In this document: one piece after another, positions 33,901 through 48,000 of the stretch
Numbering within the stretch: position 1 is the first letter of the stretch
Layout of the letters: each line of letters starts with the position of its first letter
Assembly: GCA_012845835.1 (NCBI GenBank)
Contig: JABAKD010000015.1
Location: forward strand, 7,792,967-7,856,966
Origin: Undaria pinnatifida
Taxonomy: Eukaryota > Sar > Phaeophyceae > Laminariales > Alariaceae
Direction: 5' to 3'
DNA length: 64,000 bases
Position numbers and translations under genes: made by a program
Notes under the pieces: model-generated
Databases searched by the model: none
The model's input: the letters and a program-made list of their open reading frames with translations, nothing else
What the model was told of the DNA's origin: nothing

Positions 33901-36900
33901 AGAGGTGCGCGGCGTTTGGGTTGGGGTCCAGGCTGGGTTTGGGTTTGTGAAAGGCTGGCGCCGGGTTTAGGTTCTTTTCGCGGTTGGGGCTGGGGGTTGG
34001 GCTGGGTTTGGGTTTGTTACAGGTTGGCGTTGGGTTTAGTTTGCGGTGTTTTAGGTTTGGGATGGACTTGAGTTTTTATTTGGTTTGGGATTGGTTACGT
34101 TTTGGTTTGAGTTTGGTTTGAGATGGTTTTGGGTTGAGTTGGGCTGGGTTGGACTGGGTTAGGCTCATATTGATACGACGCTAATATTGGGGTTGGCGTT
34201 GGTCGGCAACGACGCTGTAAAACATGCCAATCACTGCGTGAGCTAGACAACCAGGGTACCTTTTTTTTTTTCTTTTTTCGGCGGCCATTATGATGGTTGT
34301 CGAGTTAGATCATGTTTTGCGGGATGAACTCTAACTCCGCACAAGGAGAATGATCGCATCACGTGGTGTGAATATGGTAAGGCGCCCACGAGGCAGTTAC
34401 ATAGTAGTTCCCATTGCTGTCTCTGGAGTGACCACACCAGAAAACAGAGTATAACTCATTGGCGCTGCCATCCATAATCAAGAAAGTAGGCACAAGGTGC
34501 CGAAGTCCATCTTACGAGCGGTTCTTGGAAGGATGCAGTTCACCCTCCATGCGACTCGCCGAACACCTCACGGCGCTTCGCGCTTGGTGCAAGCAATGTC
34601 TGCCTGGTGGGTGAAAACCCGACGTGCTCCGTCCCGGCATAGTAGGGATGCGAGGGTCTATGGTCATACGACTACGGCCATGCACAAACCGAGTACCCCC
34701 ACCCCCGCGCGCGATCGCTAGGAGATAGGTGGTGGTCACAGACGGCGAAACAGGACGGGGATGGATGAGCAACCAGTTTTTATGTTACATATGGAAAAAA
34801 CGTAATGCGCGCCGAAACGTTGGAGATGTGTCTATTAGGAGTAGGAACGGTGCTCCGTCTCGAGAGGGATGCGTTGTCAATGACCACATGGCTAAGGCAA
34901 GCAACAAATGAGTACCCCCCCCCCCCTCCCCCCCGCCTCCCTAAGACTGCGGCCATGCATGATCTTGAGTACGCCCTCCCCCCCCTCTCCTCGCTCTGTT
35001 TCATGTACGTGTTGTTATCCGGGTTTCCATTGATATCGGCGTTCCTTCTGTTGACCAACAGGATGCCCCATTTCATCGACGTGGTGGTGAAGGTTGTGCC
35101 CGAAGGCTTAGCGGACGCAACGCCATCGGGACGCATCGTTATCGGCGGGTCTACCTCCACGTTCCGCCTCGACCAGTTCGTCAATGGTAAGACGTCGGCG
35201 GTACTACGTGCTTTTATTTGCTAGCGGTAAGACTCCCCAGTGCGCAGGCCTTTCGCACCCCGGCCAATCAGCAATCAGCCAGTGGGTTTAGGGTTTGCAC
35301 ACCGTGCGCGGCGGTATTGATCCGGGGGCTATCCGGTTTTGTGTTTGGGTTGTTGGAATTGTAGCTGTATGGAAGGGTTTCTGGTCCGGGGATGGGACCC
35401 TATTCTCCCCGGGATCTTCGCTTTGCCCCGAGGGATACCTCCCGCCGCGCGCTGGGTTCACGAACCCTAGCTGATCACCAATCAGCCGACGGGGTTGGGG
35501 TTTCCGCACCGTGCGGAGCGGTATCGACCCGGGGGATCACCGTTTTCGTCTCCGGTTGTTGGAGTTGTAGATGTATAGAAGGATTTCTGATCGGGGGATG
35601 GGGTCCTATTTTTCCCCGGGTTCGGCGGGCCCTCGACTATGCCCCGAGGGGAAACTCTCACCGCGCGCTGGCTCCATAAGCCCCAGTCAATCAGCAATCG
35701 GCTGGTAGGGTTGGGGTTTCTACACCGTGCGGTGATTCGTCGACCCGGCTGGTCGAGGTCTTCGTCCCCGGGGTGTTGGAGTTGCAGGTTATGCAAGGAT
35801 TTCTGATCCGGGGGTAGGACCTTATCCTCCCCGAATGCGGCGGGGTTTCGACGTTTCCGGAGAGGCAACTCCCGCCGCCCGCTGGCCCCGTGAGCCTCAG
35901 CCAATCAGCAATCAGCAAGTGGGGCTGACGTGTCCACACCGTGCAGGGCCGTATCGACCCGGGGATCACCGTTTCCCGTCCCCTGCATGTTGTAGTTGCA
36001 AATGTATCGAAGGATTTCTGATCCGGGGATGAGAGTTTTTCCTCCCTGGGCGCGGCGGGGCCTCGGAGACGCTCGCTTCATGAACCCCAGTGTACCAGTC
36101 ATTCAGCAATCAGCCGATGGGGGTGGGGTTTGCACGCCATGCGGGGCGGTGTCGACCCGGTGGATCACCGTTTTCGTCCCCGGGGTGTTGAAGTTGCAGA
36201 TGTTTGGAAGGATTTCTGCCCCAGGGATGATATCTTGTCCTTCCCGGGTGCGGCGGGACCCCGACGTTATTCCGAGGGATAACTCTCGCCACGCGCTGGC
36301 TCCATGAGCCCCAGCCCATCAACAATCAGCCGATGGGGGTGGGTTTCCACACCGTGTGAGGCGGTATCGACCCGGAGGATCACCGTTTCGGCCCCGGGCT
36401 GTTGGACTTCCAGATTTATGGAAGGATTCCGGTCTGAAGATGGGACTTTATCCTCCTCGGGTGCGCTAGCTCCATTAGCTCCAGCTAGTCAGCGATCGTG
36501 GGGTAGGGGTTTCCACACCGTGTGGGGCGGCGTCAACCCGTGGGATCGCCGTTGTTGTCCCCGGTTGGTGCAAGTTGTACGGATATGGAGATATTTCTGA
36601 ACCGGGGATGGGACCTATCCTTCCCGATTGCGGCAGGAACTCCATGGCCGTATGGCTAGCATATTCCTGTTCAGCACCAACCTTCTAGAAAATGCCAACG
36701 GTCTGTGGCAGGGGTTTGATAGGCCAATCAGCGGCTCAAATCGTAACTCGAAATGTAAGCCGGCAGCAGAGATGGCTTGATGGTTTCAGGACTGCCCGCG
36801 GGATTGTCGGCGATGCCCAGCACGCGACGGCCACGACTCGGCGCGGCGTGAAAACTTATGCTGTGCTGGTTGTGACTCCAACCCTCTCTTCCCATTCCGC

Positions 36901-39900
36901 GGAACGGGGTTGAAGCGCTCTGGATCGTGAGACCATGACAGACATTATATCAGCATTTATTAATAGGTATACAGATAACGACAACGGAGAAAAACCGAAC
37001 TTGGAAGTGGAAAACGACAACGGGGAAAAAACGAACTTGGAAGTGGAAAACGACAACGGGGAAAAAACGAACTTGGAAGTGGAAAACGACAACGACAATG
37101 AAAACGAAAATGAAAATGAAAATGAAAATGAAAGCGAAAACGAAAGCATCAACGACAACTAAACTAACGCTAACACCGAAGCTATGACAGAGCAACTAAA
37201 CAACACAACCCAAAGCAAAATGAAACACAAAACAAAACAAAACGAAACAAAACAAAACAACCAAGCAGCTGAATCCGCGCGTGCGTCGCCCCCCCCTCCC
37301 CCCCCAACCTGTTGTTTTCGTTACTACGTCCAACCATCAAACCAACCATCCATCGTCGCTGGGGTCGGGGTTAGGGGGTTGGGGTTGGAATCAACGATGT
37401 CGGGAGGGAGCGCTCTCCGCCCTTGACATGGAAAAAAGTTGCCTCAATTTGCCCTGACTGACACCAAACTACTACCAGGTAGACTTTAGTGTTGAACACC
37501 CGGCCCCATCACCTGTGGCAGCGCGCGCTTGACAGTATCTGCTGACACCTCTGGATTGGGATTGGGGTTGGGCTGGGTTTGGACGAACATCGCAGGCGTG
37601 TCGTACGACCGGATGCTCCAAGCCTTGCAAACCTCAACCGCACCGGAAACCCTTGCGGTGTGCCCCATCGTGAGGGGGCTTGTAGTGGACTCGCTTTTTC
37701 CCACTCTGGACCGGATTGCGGAGTTGGAGAAAGCTGGAGGCGTGCAGCCTGGGGTCGGGCAGCCAGCGCTTCCACCAGGGGTGATGTCCGCTGGTGAGAG
37801 GTTTAGAGAGGCGGTGGGGGGGGGGGGGGGAGGGAGGGGAAAGAAGCGTGCCTAGGATGTTGATCTCATTGTGCTGTTCTGCTTCTGTGTCCTGACTGCC
37901 TCTCACCCTCTATCTTTCTTTCTCGTCGTCTCTTTCCTGCCTTTCTTTACTTTTTTTCTCTCTCCCGCCCTCAATTTATTCATTTTTTCTCTTGTGTTTG
38001 TGTTTATTCGTCTGTATACTGGGCCTTGTTTTGCGTTGCCAGTCTGCCTTTGTTTTTTTTCTTCTTTTTGTTTCGTTTTTGGTTTTGCGTGTTTGCCTTT
38101 TGTTTTCCTGTTTCGTTCGACGTTGTTTTGATTTTGCTCGTTCTCTTGTTTGCTTTTTTGTTTTGCTGTTGCTCTGCGGTCGTGCTGGGTTTTTTTTGGT
38201 GCTTTGTTTTGCTGCTGCTCTGCGGTCGTGCTGGGCTTTTTTTCGTGCTTCGTCTTGTTTTGTGTGTGTTGTGTTCGTTCGTGTTTGTGTTTCACTGTGT
38301 TTTTTTCCCTTTTTTTTGCGCTTTGTTGTTTGTTTGCGTTTTGTTTATCTGTATTTGTAATTTTTCCAGACGCAGAGTGGGCAAGAATCGCTCTGGGCCT
38401 AAGCAACTCTCCAAAGCAGGAGTACTCAAGGGGAAGAATTGCGCAGGTCACCGCCGGAGTCACAGTGGAGTCGGACCTAAGCAAGCGTCAGGTGAGAGCA
38501 AGGCGACGGCGCCGACCAAATGCAGGACGGCTCTGCAAAAACATTATGCATGCCCTTCATTTATATGCTGCCTTTGTTACTAAATGCAGGACGACTCTGT
38601 GCAAAATGACTGCAGGCCGTTCATTGTGTGCTGGTTTTCGTGTATTTTGCTTTTGCTGTGACCTTTTTTGGTGGAAACTCCCGATTTTGGTGGAACCCAA
38701 GGTTCAATTGTTCTGCTTGTTTTTTGGTGGTGTCTGCGCGTCTCTTGTTTTTTTGTGGATTTTGCACTTTAAGTTTCTTACAGCAGTTTTATATGCTATC
38801 TTGTATAATAGGTATTGTTCCTCACTTTCGTTTTGAAATATATCGGACGTGCGAGCAGCCCTGTAAACGACGTCTCTGTACCACCCCCCCCCGCGCCCCC
38901 CCGCCGCCGCCGCCACCTGCGACGTCATATTGAATCCCGTTTCAAGCGATTCGCCAAGCGTCAGAGAGCCTCTAGGCGCTCATACAGGTTTACACCCCTC
39001 ATCCGGGGGTACAACCCCCCCACTCTGCCTGGTCCATGAAAACCCGACCTGCTCGGTCATTGTAGGAACGCTAGAGTAGATGGTCTTCAGACTACGGCTA
39101 TGCATGTTAACAAGCGTACCCCCCCCTGCGCCGCCGCCTGTGCCGTCGTATTGAAACCCAGTCTCAAGTGATTCGCCAAGCATCGATTAACCCCTAAAGA
39201 ACTAACAGGACACATGTTTTTTTGGGGACGAATTGCGTTAAATTGGTGGAGCGGTATTGAATGGGTTATATCGTTTATCCACCCCTCCCCGCACCCCGCA
39301 CCCGCCACCGCCTGCGATGCCTTGTTGAATCCCCAGTCTCAAGCGATTCGCCAAGCGCTGGAGAGCCGATTAACGCTCATTCAGGGACCTCCGGGCACGG
39401 GGAAAACAAAAACTGCCTGTAATATTATTCTGTCGGCGGTTCGCTTACGAAGCGGGAAGGGGACTCGACGCGACGGAAAGGTGAATATAGAGGCGTTGTT
39501 GTTTTTAAGAGGAGGCGTTTCGTTTCTGTTTTTACAAGGTGTTGTTGTTGTCGTTGTTGTTGTTGCGGTTTGTTGCAAGGTATTTGTCGCCGGTATTATG
39601 TTTGCCTTGTAACCTTGTTATTGATTTGTTGTTGCTGTTGTCGCTTGCCGCGGTATAGTTGGGTGTTGGCGTTGGTGTTGTGTTGATGTTGCTGTTGTTC
39701 TTGCTTGTTGCAGAGTACTTGGAGGTGACGGTGCTTGTGTTGATGTTGCTCGTTGCTAGGGGTATTGTATTGGTGATGCTGGCGTTGATGGTGGTGCTGT
39801 TGGTGTTGCTGCGGGATATTTTATTGGTGTTGTTCTTGTTGGCGAGGGTGGTGTGGTGTTTTTGTTGTTGATGTTGTTGTCGATGATATCGGTGCTGTTG

Positions 39901-42029
39901 CTGTTGTTGTTTGTTGCACGGTGGTGTTTTGGTTGCGGTTGTTGTTGTTGTTGTTGGTGGTGGTGGTCGTGTTGTTGTTGTTGTTGTTGTTGTTATTGTT
40001 GATGTTGTTGGTGGTGCTGTTGGTGGTGCTGGTGTTGCTGTTGCTGTTGCTGTTTGTTATGGGGTGGTGCTTTTGTTGTTATGGTGTTCGTGGCGTTGGT
40101 GCTGTTGGCTGTTGCTTTGTCGCAGGGTGGTGTTTCTGTTGTGGTGGTGGTGGTGGTGTCGTTGAAGGTGTGGTGTGGGTATTGTGGTTGGTGGTGGCGG
40201 TGTTGTTGGTAGTGTTCACGGTGTTGCTGCGGTTCTTGGTGGTGGCGGTGTTTCGTTGTTGTGGTTGCTGTTGGTGTTGGTGATGTTGGGGGTGGTCTTT
40301 TTGTTCGGGGTGGTGGTGTTGTGGTTGTTGGTTGTGGTGGTGGTGGTGTTGTGCTTGTTGGTGGAAGTTTGAACCTGTGTTGTGGTCGTTGGTAGCGGTG
40401 TTGGTGGTGTTGTGGTTGTTGATGTTGGTGTTTTTGTTTTTTGTCGTTATCGTTGTTGGTGCGGTAGTGGTTATGATGTCGGTGATGGTGTTCGTGGTGT
40501 TGTGGTTTTGTTGGTGGTGATGGTTGTGTTTTCTTTTTGTGGTTAGTGGTGGTACTGATGGTGGTGTTGATAGTGTTTTTTTTTGCCATGTGGTGGTGGT
40601 GGTAGTGTCGTTTGTGGCGTTCTTTTGGTTGTTGTTGGCAATGGTGGTGGTGACGTTTTTGTCGTGGTTGTGTGATTGGTGGCGGAGTTGGTGGTAGTGG
40701 CGTCGTGGGTGTTGGTGGATGCTGGTGGTGGATTATTTATGTTGTTGCCATTGTCGTTGGTTTGGTGGTGGTGGTGATGGTGATCGCGTTGTGTTTTTTT
40801 GTGCTGGTGGTGTTGTGGGCATTGTTGTGGTTGGTGTTTTTTTGGAGTTGGCTATTGTTCTAGCTTTGTTGCTGTTGTTGCTATGCCCTTCTGTTGCTGG
40901 GATTGTCGTTGGCGCTGTTGTCACTGTTTTCATTATCGCATGTTGCCCTTCTAGCCTAACTTTTGGTTGTAGTCGCTAATGGTGAATGATGATGCTGCTC
41001 TTTTCGCAGTGTTTTTAGTTGCGTGTCGCTCTTGCTGTTGCCGCTGTCGGTGTTTTTTTTTGTGTCCCTGATATTGACGTGGTCGATGGTAATGATGATG
41101 GTGTTGCTGCTGCTGTTTTATCCGTTGCTACGTTTTGTTCTTATTCTTATAAGCTTGTAAAAAGAGTATTACGAATACGCCAGGTGTACATTCGACCGAT
41201 TGAGTGATAGACACCCAACTTTGCAAGCTGTACGTTCTAACAGTGACGTTTTGTATGTGTGTTTTTAGTGTCTGCTGTTGCCGCTTCTCGAGCAGTTCGA
41301 TATTGGACCAGATTTCGCACCAAAAAACTAAAACTTTTTTCCGGCAGTAGTATACCGGTATATCATATTTGGAGAAGGCGGTTCAGGGTTTAGGCGTATT
41401 GATAACTATCTCGTCTGATCACTGAAATCACAAGGAGGCCACACGATATAATACCCCAAGCCCCATACGAAAAGCCTAAAACGTTGCCACGGTAGTGGTC
41501 CCTCTATGGTGCCTGTATGTGCACTATAGAGGGAAACACCGCGATACAGCGGCACCCGGTACTACCCCGCATATTGTCAATACAGGTTGTTTCCACCTGC
41601 GCCAAGCGATTTCACAGGCGCTATAGCGGGCCACCGGCGTTATAGAGTGACCACTTCTGTACAGCACTTTGGAGAAGGCGGCTGCTGCTCAGAGGCGACG
41701 ACGCCGGCAAGATTACATTGTATTCGTATCGAGTGGGACGCGTGCCCGGCGCTATGCGACCCTGCACCGGTAACCACCGCCGCAGCCGCTGCCGCCGCTG
41801 GTGCTGCTGCTGCTGCTGTTGCTGCTGCGGCTGCCTCTTAAACATCTACACCCGCTCTTAAGTCGTTTCTGCAACGCCCCCGCATCTCTAAATAAACCCG
41901 CATACGGTGTCACGAACGCTGCTGCTGCTGTTACTGCTGCGGCTGCTGTCTAAGCATCTGCACCCGCTCTTAAGTCGTTTCTGCAACGTTCCCGCACCTC
42001 TAAACAAACCCGCATACGGTGTCACGAAC

Positions 42030-42062
<33 letters not shown>

Positions 42063-45000
42063 TTTTACACGTCTACGCCCGCTCTTACGTCGTTCCTGCA
42101 ATGCCTCCGCATCTCTAAACAAACCTAAATAAGGCGTCACGAACGCTGCTGCTGTTGCTGCTGTTGCTGTTTCTGCTGCTGTTTTTTAAACATCTACACC
42201 CGCTCTTGAGTCGTTTCTGCAACGCCTCCGCATCTCTACACAAACCCGAATAAGGTGTCACGAACACCACTTGCCTCTGAGACTACCGACCGAGATTTTT
42301 CTGCTGGTGCCGCAGCAAGAACTTATCCAACCAACTCTATTTTCTTTCTCCTCCAGAATGTGCAAGGCCGGCCCTCTGACGAGAGATATTGATTATTGGC
42401 GAGATTTTGTTACTTTAGAAAGGGTGTGTCCTACTTCTTTTTTTTTTTTTTTCGTCCCTTATTTTGTGTCCGCGTTATTCTTTCTCCTTCGCCCTCCCTA
42501 GACGTAACTCAGATCCGGGGTCAAAAGGCAGGATCTTCGCCCAGACGCGTGCTACGATAGATGTAGTAGCACGTTTCGTCTGAAATGGTTTCTGAACGAC
42601 GGGGCTCCTTAACCCAAAATCGTCGGGAAATAAATAAATAATAGGACATTTTTTTTTTCATTGTGATTCTCGTCGTGTACCTAGGCTATTGGGATTTTTC
42701 ATCCGGTAGCAGTTTCATTTTTCTCCAAATCAGTGTTTGGGAGAGGATCGTGTCCAAATTGAGGGGTAGTGTTGGAAAAAAAGTGGTGCACCTCTATCGT
42801 AACACGGCGTCCTTTATTATCCCCCCCCCCCTCCCCCCCTGCGGTACACGCCCCTTTTTTCATCGCGAGAAGGCTCCAGCCCTTTCTTCCCTCGTCGACT
42901 CGCATCAAAGTGCACTACGGTAGCTTTAGTACAACAGCTGTCGCATTTATTAATTCCCGCAATGCTCAGGCTCTCAAGTCTTGTGTAATGCTTAGGCTCT
43001 TACAAGTCTGCTCTTGGTCTGGTGAGGAAAGTCGTTATGTCTACGTGGTTCGTGTGTACGGATACTTGCTGTGTCTTCAGTAGTTCTTGTGCGATTTACA
43101 GATATCAGAACAGCCGTTGGTGTTTGATATTTGAGGTTGGCGTAATATAGCTGGGCGCGGAGAACCGTGTATCAGTTGCAAGTTTGTTGTTTCTCTTTTT
43201 TCTTCTTTACGGTGGGAGCTTTTACTCTACCTGGAACAAGTGACACGCGCCTAGAGGTGTGCACGAGCCATGCACCCCCAACCAAAACGTCGTATTTTGT
43301 ATTTTATGTACACACCCTGATCCCACCCCGTATGATTTTCGGTCGATTAATAGGTTAAGGCTTGGGCTTTTGGTCGGGTTGGGACCTGGTACCAGGTATA
43401 TCGGTATAGTATACTACTGTTAATAATATACTACTATTTATAGCAGTATATTACGTATGATAGGAGTGCGTGGCTTGTACACAGCCTGCGGTGCATACAT
43501 GTTTTTGTGTTACCCTTTTGACCTGTTCACGTTTTGAGCTGTTTAGCTGTTGAGCTGTTGAGTTTTGAGATCTGTCGCTGTTGCCTCCGCGAGTTTTCCC
43601 ACACTAGTTTTAAGTATGAATAAGGTGTTTGATTTTGACCTTTTGAGCGTGTAAGCCTTCGACCTTTTGACCTTTTGACCTTTTGAAGTTTCGAGTTGTG
43701 TCTGTTAAACGCTTTGCTTCTGCGAGAGCTATCCAACACCAGTTCCAAGTTTGTCCCCAGAAACGTAGATAAAGGTCTAGATTTTAAGGGGTTAAGGGGG
43801 CATCGCCGACAACGAAAAAAAAAGGTGGAAACGCCTGGTCGCAAACGGATCCATCGGTTTGGTCCCCGCCTCCCCTCCCAAGACTACGGCCACGCGTGAT
43901 ATGAACACCCCCCCCACCCGCCCACCCCTGGCGTCGACGTACAGCATGCGATCAGTAGTGTATGTAGTACAACGTGTCCCAGCTTTGACACAGTGGTTGA
44001 TAGTGTGGGTAGAAACGCCTCTTTACAGCTTATTTTTGATATTTTTCCCATCAGGCGGCCGAGGTTGGGGTTAGGGTTAGGGTTTAGAGTCAAGCGCCGT
44101 ATTTTTTTCAAGCTATTTGTTGACGCTCGTGCTCCATACAACAGGCGAAACAGGCAAAAGATGAGTATTTCATCAAAGCATAATATCCCAACGGCAACAT
44201 GTGCCACATGCGTACATATAATGCGGATACTAGGATTCGTAGACAAAATGTGTCACATATTAGAGCCTACGCGCAGCCGACCAAATACAAGCTAAAATGC
44301 TTTGCTTGCGAGGTCTGCCGGCCCAGAAGAAAATAGCGTCAGTGGTAGCTGCTAGCCTGACAGCTACGTGCGGTAGGTAGTGCCTTCTGGTAGTGCCTTC
44401 TGCTCGTCCTGCAGTCTTCTGTCTCTGTTGCAACGTGCGCTCGTCCTTTTACACAACGCTCGAGCCTGGTAGTCCCTACCAGGGGCTAGATCACGCTTGT
44501 GATCATTGTAAACACGCCATTGTTTCTCTACAGGACATAATCTATGTGATGGCGTAAGATTCTATTTATAATATCTCGCTTTTAATCTCCAGCTCTACTC
44601 GTATTTTACCTAAAATATAAAACCAAAAGGAACCTCAGCTGTGAGATCAAGGACGTTGTGGACTCGTACTATTATACCAGGTAGGAGTTTTTACGCTCAG
44701 TGATTTTTTGGATAACCAGTGGTGACAGGTGTCATCCCCCCCCCCCCCCCCCCCCGGTACTTCCTTTTTTGTTTTTAGCACAACAGAGTTCGGCTTTCCC
44801 ACTGCTCATGTTCGTCGATTTGCATATATATATAGACGATATATATGTTTTTTTCCAACTCGCTCGCGTACTTTCGGCGACGGGAGTTGACTCAGAAGAA
44901 GCACAAGTGTGTGCATATTCGTCCTGTCGCCACAAGCTAGATGATGGCGATGAGTTCATGCGAGAACAAAAACAGCAGCCGAGATTCCGTATGCAACAGA

Positions 45001-48000
45001 CAGCGTAGGGCATTCACCAGATGGCGTAGATGGCGTACGATACAACAGACAACAAACTTGAATAAGAGTAAGGTGCGGTAGCTCAAAGTTAGGCATGCGT
45101 AACGACGTGCAAAACGCAACATACGTTGTGCAAAACACGACTGTCATTGCTGGGGCAAAGGCAAGGACTGTCTCGTCTAAAAAATGATCTGAAAAATCTC
45201 GTCCTTCGATACTTAAGAGGCAGTTAAAAAAGCAAGGGACTGCTTGATGATTGATGATGGTGTTGGCACGTTAGATCACTTTCCTGGAGTTTCGCGTGTA
45301 GTCACAACAGCAGTTGGAGAATCGAAGAAGAAAAAAAGGAGGCTGAATTATGGTATTAAATTTTGGCTCATTTTTCTGGAATCCTTATGGCCCGTCTGCA
45401 CGGCCGTGTGTTCTAGCAACTGGCTTCGATCATAATGTAATGATTTCAGGATATATGTACAACGTGCAACAGACAGCGTACAACGTGCAAAACAATGCAG
45501 TATTTAGTGGGGCAAGCAAGCACTATCTCGTTTCAAAATAATCTGAAAAAGAAACTTCCGTTGTCAATGGCTTGAGAGCCTGACAAGACGAAAAGAGAAA
45601 CTTGATTATGATGTTCTGTAAGCCGATCCTTGGTTTGTTAGCCCGTAATCACCAAAACAGAAGAAATTGAGAAGAGGGGATGCTTTGATGATCGTGTGCT
45701 GTCCTTGTGATGTTCTGTTTTCACGATAGCGGCTTACTTTCCTGGATTCTACAACAAGCAGTAGCCAGTGGGCACAATAACGGGAGAAGAAACTGAAGAG
45801 AGCAAGGGCACGATTTATAGTGACGTTCTGTTTCTGGCGTTAATGTAGTAGCTGATTTGCCTGGGATCTAACCTGCGGCAGCAAAAGCAGAAGAAGAAAC
45901 CGAAAGGACTTAACGGCATGATTGATTATGACAACCACGTTCTGTTCTCGCATGAAAACTTGGTTTCCCTGGAGTATACTGGAGTATAGCGCGTGGTAAC
46001 ACAAGCTGGAGAGTAGACCAGCACACGTGGGAACGGTGCTACGAGCTGTGGGCGTGCAACAGACAACGTGCAGGCAGTGGGGCCATTTCTGGGGCAAGCA
46101 CGCCCTGCCTCGTCCGAAAACGATAGGAAAATCTCCTTGGTCGAGGCAACGGCAAAGAGAAAAGGGGATAATCGATGAGGATGATGATGATGATGGTGAT
46201 GATAATCGATCATCATTTTCATCGTGATTATGTTGTTACGTTAGCTCACTTCCCCCCCTTAAATATCGCTCGTGACCACAAGAACAGGCCGTTAAGCACC
46301 CGATGTAATGAAAACAAGGACGCGCCCTACGATGGAGGTAGTCGTCTAATGGCTTGGTTATTTTGCAAATGACGGAGCTCCTTGACCTCAAAATCGGAGG
46401 AATCGCATTCTTGTTTTGCCAAAATGATCATTTTGTATACGTACTAGGCCATGGATTTGTCCATCGGGTTGTTGGTTTTTTTCCTGATCAGTTTTTGGGC
46501 GAGGCATAGAGCTCAAGCGAGGACCCTGGCAGGGAAACAAAAAAGGTTTACCTCTATTGTGTCATATATCCCAGCGCCGAATAATACGCATGCACCGCGG
46601 CAACAGTATATACATGAGTCCAAAAATGGTCTGAAATTTATCTGCCTTCGATGCTGGAAAAGAAACTGAGAAGGACAAGAAAGGGATGATTGCTGATGAT
46701 GACGTTCTGTTTATAGCCCATGCCTTGGGATCTAGCTCGTGGTCGCAAAAACCGGATGAAGAAACTGAGCCGAGCTAAGGGGGGGATTGGTGATGATGTT
46801 ACAAGATGATGATGATGACGATGATAGTGATGATGATATTGATGATGATGATGATGATGATCTATCATTGGCCAATTTCCCTGGAATCTAACCCGTAGCG
46901 ACAAAAGCAGAACCAGACGAAACTGAAAGTACTAAAGGGCACGATTGTTTTTGATGTTCTGTTCTCAACAGCCCATTTCCCTGGAATCTAACCGGCGGTC
47001 ACAACAAGCAGCTGGTAACTGTTGCGGCAGGAGGGATACCGCCGTTGTCTCTACCCAGTTTACACGGATACGGTACGGCTGACGCCCCCCCCCCCCCCCA
47101 TTTTTATTTTTATTTTTTCGGCAGAATTTAGGCCTCTCGCGCGCAAGTGACTCGGTACCGTTTCACCCGAAATGGTCTAACCGTAGGTTTCTGAAGCAAA
47201 CCATTTCGTGACGGTGTGAACCGTGAAACCGATAAAAACATAAATAAGGACCCTGACAATGACCGCCCGTCGTGTGCGACTCGCCGACGCCGAACACCTC
47301 ACGGCGCTTCACGCTTGGTGCAAGCAAAATGTCTGCCTGGTCGGTGAAAGCCCGACATGCTCCGTCCCGGCATTGTCGGAATGCGAGGGTTTATGGGCAT
47401 ACGACTACGGCTATGCACAAACTGAGTACACCCCTTCCCCCCTCTTCCCCTGCCGTACTTTCCAGAATCAGGCGAAACAGTTTCCGATATTTTTTTTCAA
47501 GCTAATTTCTGTGGGATCTAACGGCGGTCACCAAGGCAGGATTCTGGATCTCACAGCTGTGTAGCGCATGTTTGTTTTTGAATGTAAGGCAGGCTAAAAA
47601 TTTCCCGAACAAGTATGTAGCTGGTTTTCCTTGAATCTATAGCCCGTGGTGTGGCAAGAGCAGGCGAAGAAGCGACCCGATTGATTTAATTAGTTTTTTA
47701 TTCCCCTGGTATTAGCCCATGATCCCAGATTATTTTTACGAGTATAATACCCGGTTCAATTACTCTGACTTCACCTATTGCCGATACAGCAGTGAGGCCA
47801 GTATAAGGCGGTGTCCGGTCGCCCCGGTGGCGTATCAGGTTATCCTCGAGCCTGGTATAGGTCAATTTCGTGAGTTCGAATCCCCCCGAGTGCATACTCG
47901 TATGAATTCGTGGGGACTTTTTCTTGCGCACAAATTGACTTGCGGAAAGCGCGAGAGCGTGAGTTAGCAACACTCGATGAAAAATCGACAAGTAGTGGGA

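Noticed and set aside
37903-38836. Phe/Leu/Cys-rich + frames and Lys/Gln-rich - frame up to 228 residues
   Set aside because: Lie over a T-rich intron; the helicase exon at 38,370 is in a different frame and explains the only conserved part.
39659-40979. Series of Val/Leu/Trp-rich or His/Thr/Asn-rich frames of 60-200 residues
   Set aside because: Produced by the GTT/GGT tract inside helicase intron 8.
44064-44090. Chromosome end or telomere fusion
   Set aside because: Only about three TTAGGG-like units in an intron of a continuous gene.
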